Shown: in pieces, positions 1-9,978 of the stretch
How the letters are laid out: every line of letters starts with the position of its first letter
How positions within the stretch are numbered: the stretch's first letter is position 1
Assembly: GCA_965199745.1 (NCBI GenBank)
Contig: CBDATB010000010.1
Span: forward strand, 62,001 to 126,000
DNA length: 64,000 bases
Direction: 5' to 3'
From: CBDATB01 sp965199745
GTDB taxonomy: Bacteria > Bacteroidota > Bacteroidia > Cytophagales > Flammeovirgaceae
The notes under the pieces: generated by a model
What the model saw: the letters and a program-made list of their open reading frames with translations, nothing else
Databases searched by the model: none
Told to the model about the DNA's origin: nothing
Made by a program: the position numbers and the translations under genes

Positions 1-848
1 CATATTACATGGATACCTACGGGTTACACTCTATTCACGGCAGAGCCCCTGCTTTTGCCTCGGGCTTGAAACTAGCAAACCCCGACTTGAGTATTTGGCT
101 CATCACAGGCGATGGTGATGGCTTATCTATTGGAGCTAACCACATGCTGCACATGTTGCGCCGCAATTTCGATGTTAATATTCTACTATTTAATAACCAG
201 ATATACGGTCTAACTAAAGGGCAGTACTCCCCTACCTCGGAGCAAAACAAAACAACTAAATCTACCCCTTTTGGTTCGTTAGATCACCCCATCAACCCGC
301 TGTGCTTTGCTATGGGGGCAGAAGCTACTTTCATCGCGCGTAGCATGGATCGCGACCCTAAGCATTTACAAGCTATGATTAAGCGAAGCCATGCACACAA
401 AGGCAGTTCATTTCTAGAAATCTACCAGAATTGCAATATTTTCAACGATGGTGCTTTTTTTACCTTCACAGAAAAAGACTCCAAAAAAACTACCTGCTTA
501 TTTTTAACCCAAGATAACCCGCTAATATTCGGAGAAAACAACGAAAAAGGTATTCGCATTGACGGATTAACACCCCGTATTGTAGATTTAACAAAAGAGG
601 CGTTTAGCCCTGATGATTTATGGATACATGACGAGTTTGATATATATAAAGCACAAATACTCAACCGCTTTTTTGACGACCCAACCGCAGATAATACCTT
701 CCCACGACCCTTTGGGGTTGTTTACGAAACAAGTCGCTCTTGCTATGAGGAGATGCTTTTCCAACAACTAAAAGAAACCACCCAACAACGAGGGGAAGGA
801 AACCTTGACTCATTGCTAAGTGGAGATCAGCACTGGCAGATTAAATGA
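1..848 (+). CDS. korB: 2-oxoglutarate/2-oxoacid:ferredoxin oxidoreductase, beta subunit (5' end outside window)
   Basis: This is the thiamine-diphosphate-binding beta subunit of a 2-oxoacid:ferredoxin oxidoreductase, which with its alpha subunit decarboxylates 2-oxoacids to acyl-CoA and reduces ferredoxin. The reading frame is already open at base 3, and the first visible residues (YYMDTYGLHSIHGRA) belong to the family's interior, so the N-terminal part with the usual CxxC region lies upstream of the window. Counting from the Met at 9, the ThDP/Mg motif GDGDG is at residues 34-38 and the matching NNQIYGLTKGQ segment follows about 25 residues later. The C-terminal region is typical of the Kor type. 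The alpha subunit would be expected just upstream. Assignment to 2-oxoglutarate rather than pyruvate is by family resemblance only. Confidence 0.85.
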   Translation, partial: YYMDTYGLHSIHGRAPAFASGLKLANPDLSIWLITGDGDGLSIGANHMLHMLRRNFDVNILLFNNQIYGLTKGQYSPTSEQNKTTKSTPFGSLDHPINPLCFAMGAEATFIARSMDRDPKHLQAMIKRSHAHKGSSFLEIYQNCNIFNDGAFFTFTEKDSKKTTCLFLTQDNPLIFGENNEKGIRIDGLTPRIVDLTKEAFSPDDLWIHDEFDIYKAQILNRFFDDPTADNTFPRPFGVVYETSRSCYEEMLFQQLKETTQQRGEGNLDSLLSGDQHWQIK

Positions 849-1088
849 GTAGCAAAATATGGAATACAGGGCAGAATATATGCCGTTGTCTTTGAGCAGA
901 ATACCCTGCCTTGCCCTATAATAAAATCGATAACTACTCATCAAGTGAAGCGTAAAAACCAACGGTCCTTAACCCATGTGATAGAGGAGAATTTTTGATA
1001 AAAAAACTTTTTATACACCTTTGTATACACCGCTGTGAAACATAAAAATTAGTTACCAGTAATTTTCAACATTTAAAAACATAATAAA

Positions 1089-1385
1089 ATGGATATTCAA
1101 ACAAGAAAAATAGAATTTGTACAGGAGTTTTTAAAACTTCAAAGTGAAGAAGTAGTTGCGCTTTTTGAAACTATGCTTCAATCAGAAACAAAAGGTCGCT
1201 TTCAGCCTAAAGAATATCAAGATAAAATTTCTAAAGAAATTGCCTATTGGAAAAAACCTGAAAACCAAAAAAAAGAAAGAATAAAAGCTGCAAAACAAAG
1301 ACTTGAAAATGCAAAGTCTAAAAAAGAATTAATTGAAATTAAAAAACAATTAATGCTGAAGGGAAGGAAAATATTTCCATTTTAG
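1089..1385 (+). CDS. Small charged protein, antitoxin-like N-terminus
   Basis: A 98-residue, Lys/Glu-rich protein with no signal peptide or membrane segment. The first 35 residues (MDIQTRKIEFVQEFLKLQ and after) resemble short antitoxin or addiction-module proteins common in Bacteroidota, which begin with a helix of this kind. The C-terminal half is a long charged helix with repeated Lys-Ala/Lys-Lys pairs. No toxin partner follows: the next 80 bases are non-coding and then the phage-like remnant begins. It could be the surviving half of a toxin-antitoxin pair or part of the foreign block, whose AT-rich, AAA-rich codon use it shares. The family assignment is tentative. Confidence 0.45.
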   Translation: MDIQTRKIEFVQEFLKLQSEEVVALFETMLQSETKGRFQPKEYQDKISKEIAYWKKPENQKKERIKAAKQRLENAKSKKELIEIKKQLMLKGRKIFPF

Positions 1386-1465
1386 AAAAAAGAAGGCAGC
1401 GTACCAGGAGAGAGGCAGCTGCCCTGTTCAATAATCAATAATTATTTAATCAAAACAAAAGTACA

Positions 1466-2220
1466 ATGAAAAACTTAATTTCACAAACACAAAAAGAAAA
1501 AACTGCTAAATAATGAAGGGGATACTAATACTATTTTTGGTGATGATATAAAAGATGGAAATGATGTAAATAATACAACTAATAAAAATGATATAGAAGA
1601 TACTAATGAAGAAGGTGTTTCTTATATAAATACTCCTTTTGGTAGAGTTACTAAAATGAGCGACGAAATGTTTAATGATATGATTGCTGAACATAGTAAA
1701 AAGATAATTGCTGAATATAATAAAAAGAAACTTAACCAAAAAGAAAACAAAGAAAATGATGAAACAAGAAAATAATGAAGAAGGAAAAAACATTTTTGAT
1801 ATGTTTGATGAAGAAGACCTGAAGCACTTTCCACAGACGATATAACACCCGAAAAACAGAAAGATTAGAAAAAGCCAAAGAAAGATTAAAAAAAAACGTT
1901 GCTAAGTATTATGAATATGTAACAAATAAACGTAATAAAAAATATACGTTTCAAAATTTTATAGATCATGCTATTGATTATGGTTATAAAGAAAACGCGA
2001 AAAAAATATATAATTTTTTAGTGGATGCTTGGAAAGCTAATGGTTATATAGAATACATGACAAAGGTGGTGTTAAACAAATGGCAGGCATGTTAAAAGTG
2101 TTTGATAAAATATTACCAACGTTTACACAAAATGTATCTAAAGAAGGTCTTAGTGCAAATACACCTAGAAGAAGTGGATTCTTTAAAAATAACTGACCCA
2201 TACAGAGAAAAAGTAGAATA
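1466..2220 (+). pseudogene. Decayed N-terminal part of the giant phage protein
   Basis: A start codon at 1466 opens MKNLISQTQKEK, then the frame is lost in an A run near 1496-1502. The continuation (NNEGDTNTIFGDDIKDG and after) is very Asp/Asn/Glu-rich. It breaks again near 1775, near 1840, near 2080 and near 2170. Between breaks there are coherent stretches, for example a helical segment starting RLEKAKERLKKNVAKYYEYV and a last piece ending SLKITDPYREKVE just before a stop at about 2220. Composition and order suggest one former gene that continued into the frame open from 2978. Function of this part is unknown. Sequencing error could account for some of the breaks. Confidence 0.45.
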
Positions 2221-2229
2221 AATTAAAAT

Positions 2230-2937
2230 ATGGAAAAAGATAAAAAAGAAGAAAATTTTGGTTATGTTTATATTTTTACAAATCCAAGTTTTAAAGATAA
2301 CTGGATTAAAGTTGGTTCAGCCAAAAATGTAGATGAAAGACTAAAGCGACTATACACTACACCAGTACCGCTTCCATTTGAAAGATATGCTACTTTAAAA
2401 ACTAGAAAATACGAACAAGTCGAAAAATATCTAATCAAAATTTTTGACAACTTAGCAAAAAAAAGAGTTAACAAAAGAAGAGAATTTTTTAACATACTAC
2501 CCGAGGACGCTTTGGAATACTTAAAAGACCAAGCTGACTTACTAGAAGATGGAATTTTAGAAATTTCAGGAGAAGAAAAAAGCACAAAAAATATAAAGTC
2601 AGCAAATAAACAAAGATCAAAGTATAAAGGAAAGTATAAAGTTGAAACAAACAAAATTTTTTATTTTAAAGAAGCTAAAATGAAAGTTATAGATAAGAAA
2701 TTTGTAGTTTTGGAAGGTTCAAAAATAATTGCTGAAATCACGTCTAACCATAAAGGTGTGATTAACCACAGAAAAAAACATAAATATAATCTTTGTGAAA
2801 ACTTAGTAACTAAAAATACAGAATTTTACTCACCAAGTGGGGCAAGTTGTTTTATCGGTGGCAGGTCTTCTGATGGAAAAACTGATTGGAAAACAGAAAA
2901 AGGAGAGGAACTAGAAAAGTTTCTTAAATATTTATAA
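2230..2937 (+). CDS. GIY-YIG (T5orf172-type) nuclease-like protein with C-terminal DUF4357-like domain
   Basis: An intact 235-residue protein. Residues 11-95 match the T5orf172/GIY-YIG pattern: GYVYIF in place of the GIY strand, IKVGSAKNVDERLKRL carrying the expected Arg, then a Glu in YEQVEKYL and a REFFNI segment. Residues about 150-235 resemble DUF4357, with the features VLEGSKI, FYSPSGASCFIGGRSSDG and a tryptophan near the end. Such proteins cut DNA; GIY-YIG enzymes in phages are often free-standing homing endonucleases. It lies between two pieces of the giant phage gene, with only about 10 bases before it and 40 after it, too little for a self-splicing intron. It may be an inserted homing-type gene, or simply a neighbouring gene whose surroundings have decayed. 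Confidence 0.7.
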   Translation: MEKDKKEENFGYVYIFTNPSFKDNWIKVGSAKNVDERLKRLYTTPVPLPFERYATLKTRKYEQVEKYLIKIFDNLAKKRVNKRREFFNILPEDALEYLKDQADLLEDGILEISGEEKSTKNIKSANKQRSKYKGKYKVETNKIFYFKEAKMKVIDKKFVVLEGSKIIAEITSNHKGVINHRKKHKYNLCENLVTKNTEFYSPSGASCFIGGRSSDGKTDWKTEKGEELEKFLKYL

Positions 2938-3262
2938 AATTGCTTAAATTTTTCTTGCTCTTGAAAAATTAAAGTGAGACAAAATACATGCTATCATCAT
3001 AGATGAAACAGGAACAGTAATTCCTGGAAAAAAATATAAAGATTATTTAAAAGACCATTTAAAAACAAGTGTAAAATCTTTTAATGTAGGTTCTAAAGAA
3101 AATCCTATATATGCTACAATTATACAACCAGTAATCAATTTCAAAGAACATAATAATGATTGGGAAAAATTTGTAGATACAGGTGAAGTATCCGAAAGCA
3201 AAGTAAATGAAATAAGTAAAAAAATAAAAGATGGTCAACCATTAACAAATCAAGAAGAAACA

Positions 3263-4813
3263 ATGAGACAAGAAGTTTCTTCTGAAGTTGAATCTAAGTT
3301 ACAAGAACAAGTTACTAATGAAGAAATTTTAAACGACGCATTTAAAGCATTAGAAGAATATGGTGTAGATAAGAATGATACTGATGCAGATATTGCAGCA
3401 CTTAAAGAACAAGTTTCTGGAACTAATGGTTTACCAATACTACAAGATTTTCAAGTAGTTGATTATGTGTTTAATGAGTTATCATCAAGAGTTGATTTCA
3501 AATGTAAATCTTCAGTAAATAAAGAGAATTTATTAAATGAAGTAAAGCAATCTTATTTTAATCTTATTGAACCCAAGAAGAAAAAGAATGAAGATATGCT
3601 TGAAAACTTGCAATCTTTATATAATAAAGATAATACTAATCTAAGATTAAAATCAATTATTGACAACTTACAGAATAAAATACACATATTTGATATAATA
3701 AAAGATAATTGGTCAAATATAGAAAATAAAGCATTAGAAAAACTTTATAAATATACTGGTATTCAAGAAGCTAAAATAAAAGAAGATGACGTTGATATTG
3801 TAGATGATACTACTGAAATAGAAAAGAATTATTCAAAAACGTCATTAGAAGAAAATGGCAAATCTACTGCTTCATACAGACTTAAAAGATTTTTAGCTGG
3901 TATTAAACAAATAAGACCTGATGGGAAAGTAAATACTGGTTTCTTGGGTGTACCAACTTATGTTGGATTTGATACTGCATATTCTACTATTGAACAAATT
4001 ATATCTTCACCTTATGCGGTAGATTCTAATTTTAATTTGATGGTAAAAAGACTTGAAGAAAATGTAGATAATTATAAATGGTTACAACAAGTAATTGATG
4101 AATTGAAAGTTGCTGATAATCAAATTAAAAATGAATTTGTTTATAATTTTGCAAGACATACTTTATCAATGAAGTTTGTAATGTTCTCTAAGAACAGAGA
4201 TGATAGTTGGACATTAAAAGTATATGATACTAATTCAAATGAAATTACCAGAGTTATTAGAAGACAATGGGAATCTAACTTCAAACAATCTCCATTAGTA
4301 TTTGTTGAAGATGGTAAATATCAAATAAATAAAGAAAGAGCAAAATATTTACTTGATATATTTGATGGATGGCAAAGCAAAATACACAATAGTAATAGAA
4401 AGATTAAAGCAAGAGTAGATATAAGTGATTCTGAATTACAGAATTGGTTAGCTGATTTTGGTATATACTTATCAAATGAAACTCTTAATGAATTAAAAAA
4501 CAAAAAAGTTCAATATGTTGGCAGAAGTAGAAAAGAAACATTACCTCTTGATTACATGTTTGACAAATCATCTAATACTGCTGGTATCTTTGGTTTACTT
4601 GCTTATTATCTTCAAAGAATATCTAGACAATCTGATACTGATTTTGAAGAAAATCCATATAATCATCCTTTCAATGATGCTAACAATTCACTTAAAATAT
4701 TAGCAAAAATTGAAAGTAAATATGCATTATATGCAACTACCAATTCATTTAGAGATGGTGGTAAATCTATTTATGGTTTTACTCCAACTAAGCATACAAC
4801 TGATATTGACTGA
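3263..4813 (+). CDS. Giant phage protein fragment, N-terminal region of virion RNA polymerase-like polypeptide
   Basis: Open from 2978 (upstream stop TGA at 2975) without an ATG until 3263, so the 516-residue Met-initiated frame is probably an internal piece. The upstream part begins DKIHAIIIDETGTVIPGKKY. It is mostly helical and charged, with the pattern STASYRLKRFLAGI followed by FLGVPTYVGFDTAYSTIEQI, which I associate with the N-terminal regions of large crAss-like phage RNA polymerase polypeptides. The frame ends at 4813, but sense continues in a second frame (4803 to about 4870) and then in the frame of the next entry, so two compensating indels within about 65 bases separate the fragments. 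No known catalytic motif is in this part. Whether it is expressed is unknown. Confidence 0.5.
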   Translation: MRQEVSSEVESKLQEQVTNEEILNDAFKALEEYGVDKNDTDADIAALKEQVSGTNGLPILQDFQVVDYVFNELSSRVDFKCKSSVNKENLLNEVKQSYFNLIEPKKKKNEDMLENLQSLYNKDNTNLRLKSIIDNLQNKIHIFDIIKDNWSNIENKALEKLYKYTGIQEAKIKEDDVDIVDDTTEIEKNYSKTSLEENGKSTASYRLKRFLAGIKQIRPDGKVNTGFLGVPTYVGFDTAYSTIEQIISSPYAVDSNFNLMVKRLEENVDNYKWLQQVIDELKVADNQIKNEFVYNFARHTLSMKFVMFSKNRDDSWTLKVYDTNSNEITRVIRRQWESNFKQSPLVFVEDGKYQINKERAKYLLDIFDGWQSKIHNSNRKIKARVDISDSELQNWLADFGIYLSNETLNELKNKKVQYVGRSRKETLPLDYMFDKSSNTAGIFGLLAYYLQRISRQSDTDFEENPYNHPFNDANNSLKILAKIESKYALYATTNSFRDGGKSIYGFTPTKHTTDID

Positions 4814-5037
4814 TATTGTAAAGGATTTAAAATTTAATCAGGAATTTAGAAATCAATTAGCTAGTAAATCTATTAAAAGAACTTGGTAAAACAGTATTTG
4901 GTGATAATTCCATCACCTCTTTATCAGATTCTGACCATGAATTAACTAAACTTGGATTATTTCAAGACGTTCAACAAGGAGAAATCGATGAATATGTAGG
5001 AGAAAAAAATAAATCTATAGATTTAAGAATCGCAAGA

Positions 5038-8000
5038 ATGTTTATGCCTACAATGTCTGATAAATCTCAAATGCTTGACTTATATACTGCTGTACTTGAT
5101 TTGAGAAATGAACACTTTATAATTAATAAAGATGGTACAGTAGAATTGGTTGAACACTTAAAAGAAATACTTTATTCACAATTAGTAAAACCTGAATTAG
5201 AAAGAATTACAAATTTTAATTCAACAGTAAAGAAAACCAATATCAAAGGTTATGATATTGCTGCACAAATGTTTCTATTTATACCAGAGCTAAACAATAT
5301 GTTTGACACTGCTACTGGTAAAAGACTTATATCTTTAACGAGTAATGACCCTGTAAATTATAATATGGATTGGTTTGAGGAAAACTTTAAAGATAAAGCA
5401 AAAAGTATAGTATCATCATTAGTAAATAATCAAGTTGATAGTAAAATTCAAGAATGGGAAAAAAATGGTTTTATCAAAACTGGAAATGGTAAACACTCAG
5501 TTCAATTCTTAAATAAGAACTACTTTTATAGATTTGTTGATGCTGGTGATGGTTCTATGAATGAAAAGATAATTGTAGCAGCAAATGATTATGTTATCAA
5601 CAGTTTATTAACAAATGCAAATACTTATATGTTGATAGCAGGTGATATTGCTATGTACTCACAAGATAAAATTCAAAAGTATTTTGAGAATGGTAAACCA
5701 TATCTTCCAAAAAAAGAGTTTGGAAATTCAGTTTATTCTAAAATATCAAAAGAAATAATTGGTATTAATACTGGTAAGAGACTTGCACTTTTATTAACTC
5801 CAGGTAGTAAACTCGCTAATTCAAAAGAAATAGTTAATGTTAATGATAGTGAGAAACTTACCAAGTCAAAAAATATTGAATACGTTCAGTTATTCTTAGA
5901 TGATTATGTTGATATATCTTCTAATATTAGAACACTTGTAGATATGTTCTATGGTAAAAAAGAAGGTAAATATGCAGAATCAAGAACAAAAGATTATAAT
6001 GCTGATAAAACAATACAAGGTAGAAAATTAATTGCAAAAGAACTTTCTAAAAAATATCCAGAAATAGCTGACTACTTTGATATAGAAGCTACTGATGCAC
6101 AAGAATATACAACTTTAAGTGAACATATTCATGTACTTTGGCGTCAAGGTAGATTGACAGAAAATGAGTATGAAACAATTAAGAATAAAATAAAAGAACA
6201 ATTAAAAGCTGAATCTGAAAATAAAGCAATACCTAAATCAGCTATGTTAAATTATGCTGAAATGAAACTTGTATTACAACCTATTAAACCAGTTCATACT
6301 GGATTTAAAGATGAAGATAGGTTTGATGCTATGAAAATAATGTATATTAAATCATCTTCATTTCCATTAATACCACAAGTTACTAAAGGTACTGAACTTG
6401 ACAAACTAAGAAGATTACTTGAGAATTATGAAAAACATAGAGGAATGCTTGTAAGAGCATCCTATCAGACAGCAAACAAAGTAGGAGCAATTAGTGATGC
6501 TATCTCACCCTTCCTTCCTGATGGTACTTTTAATAATGATATATCTATTGAACAACTTAATGCTTCATCATTAGTATTAAAAAGAGATAATTTTAGAATA
6601 CAACAAGACGTGCCATTTAAGTCTGGAAAGAGAAATGAAGATACTGTTTCATTGGGTACACAAACATTGAAACTATTATTTGGTGATGGTATGTTAGATG
6701 CTGATAACTTTGAATATAATAATCAAAAATATTCAGGTAAAGAATTACATAAAATATTTAATGATACTTATAACAACTATATTACTCATAAAAAGAAAAT
6801 GTTGTTTAAGCAATTAGGTGTAGATGAGAAAGGTAAGCCATTAAATGTTGAAAAAACTATAGATAAACTTCAAAACCTGTTGAAAAAAGAAGCAGTTGAT
6901 AGAGGTTATCCAAAACAAGATATTGAAGCATTAAAACTCGAACCAAAATATGATACTGATGGTAATATAATTGATATGCAATTTAATGTACCATTATGGT
7001 TATCACCTAATTCTAATAGATATGAATCATTATTAAATGCTATTGTAACTAATAAATTAGTTAAAATTAAACTTCCAGGAAACGCTTATGTGCTTGGTTC
7101 TGAAGCTGGGTTTAAATTTCAATCTGATTTTACTGGTGTTAATCAAAATAATATAGTATTTACTTCTAAATGGGAAGGTGAATTAAAACCATATAGAGAT
7201 GGTAAATTAACTCAAATATTAGTACCTTCAAAATTTAGAGACAATGATGGAAATCTTATTCAGTTTATTGATAAAAATGGTAATCCTAATCCAACTTATA
7301 CTGAAAGAGATGAAAATGGAATATTAAGATTAAAAGAAGATATGATTGATAGTCAATTATTAAATATTACTTCATTTAGAATACCTAGTTCTAATTTTGT
7401 ATCTATGACTCAATCAGAAATAGTTGGTATTCTTCCTACTGAAGTTGGAGATTTAATGATTGCATCTAAAAACTTAATTAAACAAAAAGCTTTTGACTTT
7501 GATATTGATAAAGAAGTTACTTATCAATTACATACATTTATAGATGAGAATGGTAAAATAACAGTACTTAATCAAGATGCTAAACAGAAATTACTAAAAG
7601 CTGCTGATACTAAAGGTACTACAATGTTAAATGATGGTAGTCTTGAAAGTAAATTAATAAAAGCAATCTTTAGTGAAGACCCAGATTTTAAATCTGAAGA
7701 ACTTGATGATACAAGTTTCTTAAGTTCATTAAATGATAAACTTGAACAAAAACTTTATGAAAATGAATTAATAAAAATTCATAGTTCTGTACTTTCTAAT
7801 CCAAGTAATACAGTACAAAAGAAAATAAACAAAGCATTATCTATGGACTTTGCAAAAGGTCAAGCACAATTAATTCAAAATGAAATTGAAAGTACTATTG
7901 ATAATACATATTTTACAATACTATCAGACAGTTACCAAAAAGAGAAAATGTATTTAGGTGCATCTGGTAAATTAGGTATTGGCGTTTATTCTAACTATGT

Positions 8001-9567
8001 TGTATTCCATTCTATGATACAACAATCTAACAAACCAATACAATTATTACAATATGATAGAATAGCATTAGGAGTTCAAATTGGTAATCAAAAATCAAAT
8101 GGTTTACTTGGTAAAAATCAATCATTAGCACCAGATAAATTAAAAAGAAGTATAGCTGAAATATTTGCTGAAAGACAAAATACAGCAACTGATAATGAGA
8201 AAGAACAAATAATGGGTAGAGTTAATGTAAATGAATTAACCATCAATGTAGATGCCCTGCTTTCTGCTCTTGGTTTTGACAAAGATATATTGGATAATGG
8301 TACAGAAGTTTCCATTCCTTACCTTTTCTTATCTCAACCAATAATCAAAGAATATGTAGAAAAAATTAGAAAAACAAAATCTAATACTACTCAATATGAT
8401 AGTGCTGCAGAAAGAAAAGTTATAGCACAATTACAAAGTAAATATAAAGTAAAACGAGATTATGACGAATCTAAAGTAGCTTCATTACTTACAGGTCAAG
8501 AATTATTTACCAACTTAACTAATCCAAACAATATTATTCAGTTAGAAGTACTTAGTACATTCTTAACGTTATATAATTATGCAAAAAATATAGGATTACT
8601 TCAAAATAGATTAAACATTAATAAAACTGGTTTAGGTAAATCATTCTTTGAAACTGTTGATAAGTATGATGCAATTCAAAATATTATTGATAATAATGAG
8701 TATAACAAAAAAGGTATAATCATTAAGAATGCTTCTAATCTTATAGGAGACTATGTAAAAAAGAATAATAATATAACAGAAAACAAAGAGCAAGAATTAT
8801 TGAAAGATGGATATATTCCAGTTGGTCAATACTATATTAAACCAAACAATCCTGTAGGTGCTATGTTAGTTAATTCAGTACAAGCAGGTTATGATTTATG
8901 GAAAGATTATTTCCCATACAATGATGAATATATAAAACTTGTTTCTAATGAAATAGTATCAATGACTTCAGATGAATCTACTTCATCACAAAAAATCATT
9001 GAAATACGGCAGAATATTTTTAAGGATATGAAAAAATATTTTGTATCATCACAAGAATTTGGTGTATTCAATAAAAATCCACAAGTAGAAAGAAACAGAT
9101 TATTTATAGATACTGATGAAAATACATCTTTAGTAAGTTATTTAAGAACTATATTAGCATCTAAAAATGATATAGCAAGGCAACTTAATTCAAATAAATT
9201 GCTTTCAAGATTTGAATTTCAAATAAATAAGACTGGTGTACCATCATTAATAAAATTTGATAACGCAAAAGGTGAAAACTTTGATGAAGATTACTTGTAT
9301 ATTGCATTAATAGAATTAATGGACCAAAATATTAAATTACCTAATTATAATGGTCAATCATATTCTACAAGACAATTAGCAAAAGATTTAATAGCTTATT
9401 CTTATTTAGAAGGTGGTATTCAAGAAGCAATTCAATTTGTTAAATATATACCTATATCCTACTTGAATATAATACCATTCGCAGGTATATTAAGAGAATG
9501 GAATAATAAGTATAGACCTGGTATATTTAAGAACATGCTAGGTGTTAATTCAAAAAAAATTATGTAA
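5038..9567 (+). CDS. crAss-like phage virion RNA polymerase core (DFDID motif), 1509 codons
   Basis: The longest open frame of the window; the frame is open from 4861, so the Met at 5038 is probably not the original start. The key feature is DFDID at residues 820-824 (bases 7495-7509), the metal-binding motif of the double-psi beta-barrel RNA polymerases of crAss-like phages (as in phi14:2 gp66, related to YonO and to cellular/eukaryotic RNA-dependent polymerases). It is preceded by SFRIPSSNFVSMTQSEIVG (about residues 777-795) and, about 140 residues before the motif, by a KIKLPGNAYVLGSEAGFK segment that resembles the first barrel of the same enzymes. In phages this protein is packaged in the virion and injected to transcribe early genes. 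Here it sits alone in the chromosome. The frame ends at 9567 in an A8 run (9552-9559), and sense continues in another frame. Confidence 0.65.
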   Translation: MFMPTMSDKSQMLDLYTAVLDLRNEHFIINKDGTVELVEHLKEILYSQLVKPELERITNFNSTVKKTNIKGYDIAAQMFLFIPELNNMFDTATGKRLISLTSNDPVNYNMDWFEENFKDKAKSIVSSLVNNQVDSKIQEWEKNGFIKTGNGKHSVQFLNKNYFYRFVDAGDGSMNEKIIVAANDYVINSLLTNANTYMLIAGDIAMYSQDKIQKYFENGKPYLPKKEFGNSVYSKISKEIIGINTGKRLALLLTPGSKLANSKEIVNVNDSEKLTKSKNIEYVQLFLDDYVDISSNIRTLVDMFYGKKEGKYAESRTKDYNADKTIQGRKLIAKELSKKYPEIADYFDIEATDAQEYTTLSEHIHVLWRQGRLTENEYETIKNKIKEQLKAESENKAIPKSAMLNYAEMKLVLQPIKPVHTGFKDEDRFDAMKIMYIKSSSFPLIPQVTKGTELDKLRRLLENYEKHRGMLVRASYQTANKVGAISDAISPFLPDGTFNNDISIEQLNASSLVLKRDNFRIQQDVPFKSGKRNEDTVSLGTQTLKLLFGDGMLDADNFEYNNQKYSGKELHKIFNDTYNNYITHKKKMLFKQLGVDEKGKPLNVEKTIDKLQNLLKKEAVDRGYPKQDIEALKLEPKYDTDGNIIDMQFNVPLWLSPNSNRYESLLNAIVTNKLVKIKLPGNAYVLGSEAGFKFQSDFTGVNQNNIVFTSKWEGELKPYRDGKLTQILVPSKFRDNDGNLIQFIDKNGNPNPTYTERDENGILRLKEDMIDSQLLNITSFRIPSSNFVSMTQSEIVGILPTEVGDLMIASKNLIKQKAFDFDIDKEVTYQLHTFIDENGKITVLNQDAKQKLLKAADTKGTTMLNDGSLESKLIKAIFSEDPDFKSEELDDTSFLSSLNDKLEQKLYENELIKIHSSVLSNPSNTVQKKINKALSMDFAKGQAQLIQNEIESTIDNTYFTILSDSYQKEKMYLGASGKLGIGVYSNYVVFHSMIQQSNKPIQLLQYDRIALGVQIGNQKSNGLLGKNQSLAPDKLKRSIAEIFAERQNTATDNEKEQIMGRVNVNELTINVDALLSALGFDKDILDNGTEVSIPYLFLSQPIIKEYVEKIRKTKSNTTQYDSAAERKVIAQLQSKYKVKRDYDESKVASLLTGQELFTNLTNPNNIIQLEVLSTFLTLYNYAKNIGLLQNRLNINKTGLGKSFFETVDKYDAIQNIIDNNEYNKKGIIIKNASNLIGDYVKKNNNITENKEQELLKDGYIPVGQYYIKPNNPVGAMLVNSVQAGYDLWKDYFPYNDEYIKLVSNEIVSMTSDESTSSQKIIEIRQNIFKDMKKYFVSSQEFGVFNKNPQVERNRLFIDTDENTSLVSYLRTILASKNDIARQLNSNKLLSRFEFQINKTGVPSLIKFDNAKGENFDEDYLYIALIELMDQNIKLPNYNGQSYSTRQLAKDLIAYSYLEGGIQEAIQFVKYIPISYLNIIPFAGILREWNNKYRPGIFKNMLGVNSKKIM

Positions 9568-9944
9568 GTAGATTTACAAGACAATATTTACAACATAATC
9601 CACAAAGATTATTAAAAGTAGATGCAAAAACTCAAATTAAGAATCCAGACTACAATGGTAGTAAAGTTGGTAAACTTACCCAATTAACATCATTTGAAAT
9701 TAATAATTCTCAATTAAACAATGTTCAATTTGCTAAACTTGATAACTCTCAATTTGTAACTATTTACAATCCTGAAATCAAAAAAGGATTGAAGAAGTTC
9801 CAAGTATATGAAAGAATAGGTAATAAATATCAAAGAGTATCTACATTAGGTGTATTTGGAATGTCTGAATACTCATTAAGAGAAGATGATGTAAAAACAA
9901 TTGTTAATGATTATTATAAAGCAAAAAAACCTGCAAAAAAATAG
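9555..9944 (+). pseudogene. Continuation of the phage RNA polymerase polypeptide after a frameshift
   Basis: After the A8 run at 9552-9559 the sense continues in another frame as NYVSRFTRQYLQHNPQRLLK, then a segment with SKVGKLTQLTSFEIN and QVYERIGNKYQRVSTLG, ending KKPAKK at a TAG (9942-9944). Codon use and composition equal those of the core upstream. The A-rich stretch at the end (9922-9941) is itself a likely slip site: a one-base shift there lets the sense run on as KIDVKQIMIILLYK toward the metallopeptidase-like part. The piece is likely the C-terminal tail of the polymerase domain or a linker. No motif is recognised in it. Confidence 0.5.
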
Positions 9945-9978
9945 ATGTAAAACAAATTATGATTATTTTGCTATATAA

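Noticed and set aside
1506..1834. Minus-strand frames encoding Phe/Ile-rich hydrophobic peptides
   Set aside because: They are mirror images of the Asp/Asn/Lys-rich plus-strand phage remnant.
2221..2977. Group I intron or intein around the GIY-YIG gene
   Set aside because: Only about 50 non-coding bases are available and no intein splicing motifs are seen.
9552..9559. Programmed frameshift at the A8 run in the phage gene
   Set aside because: Possible in principle, but breaks elsewhere in the block are not at slippery sequences, so decay or error explains all of them more simply.
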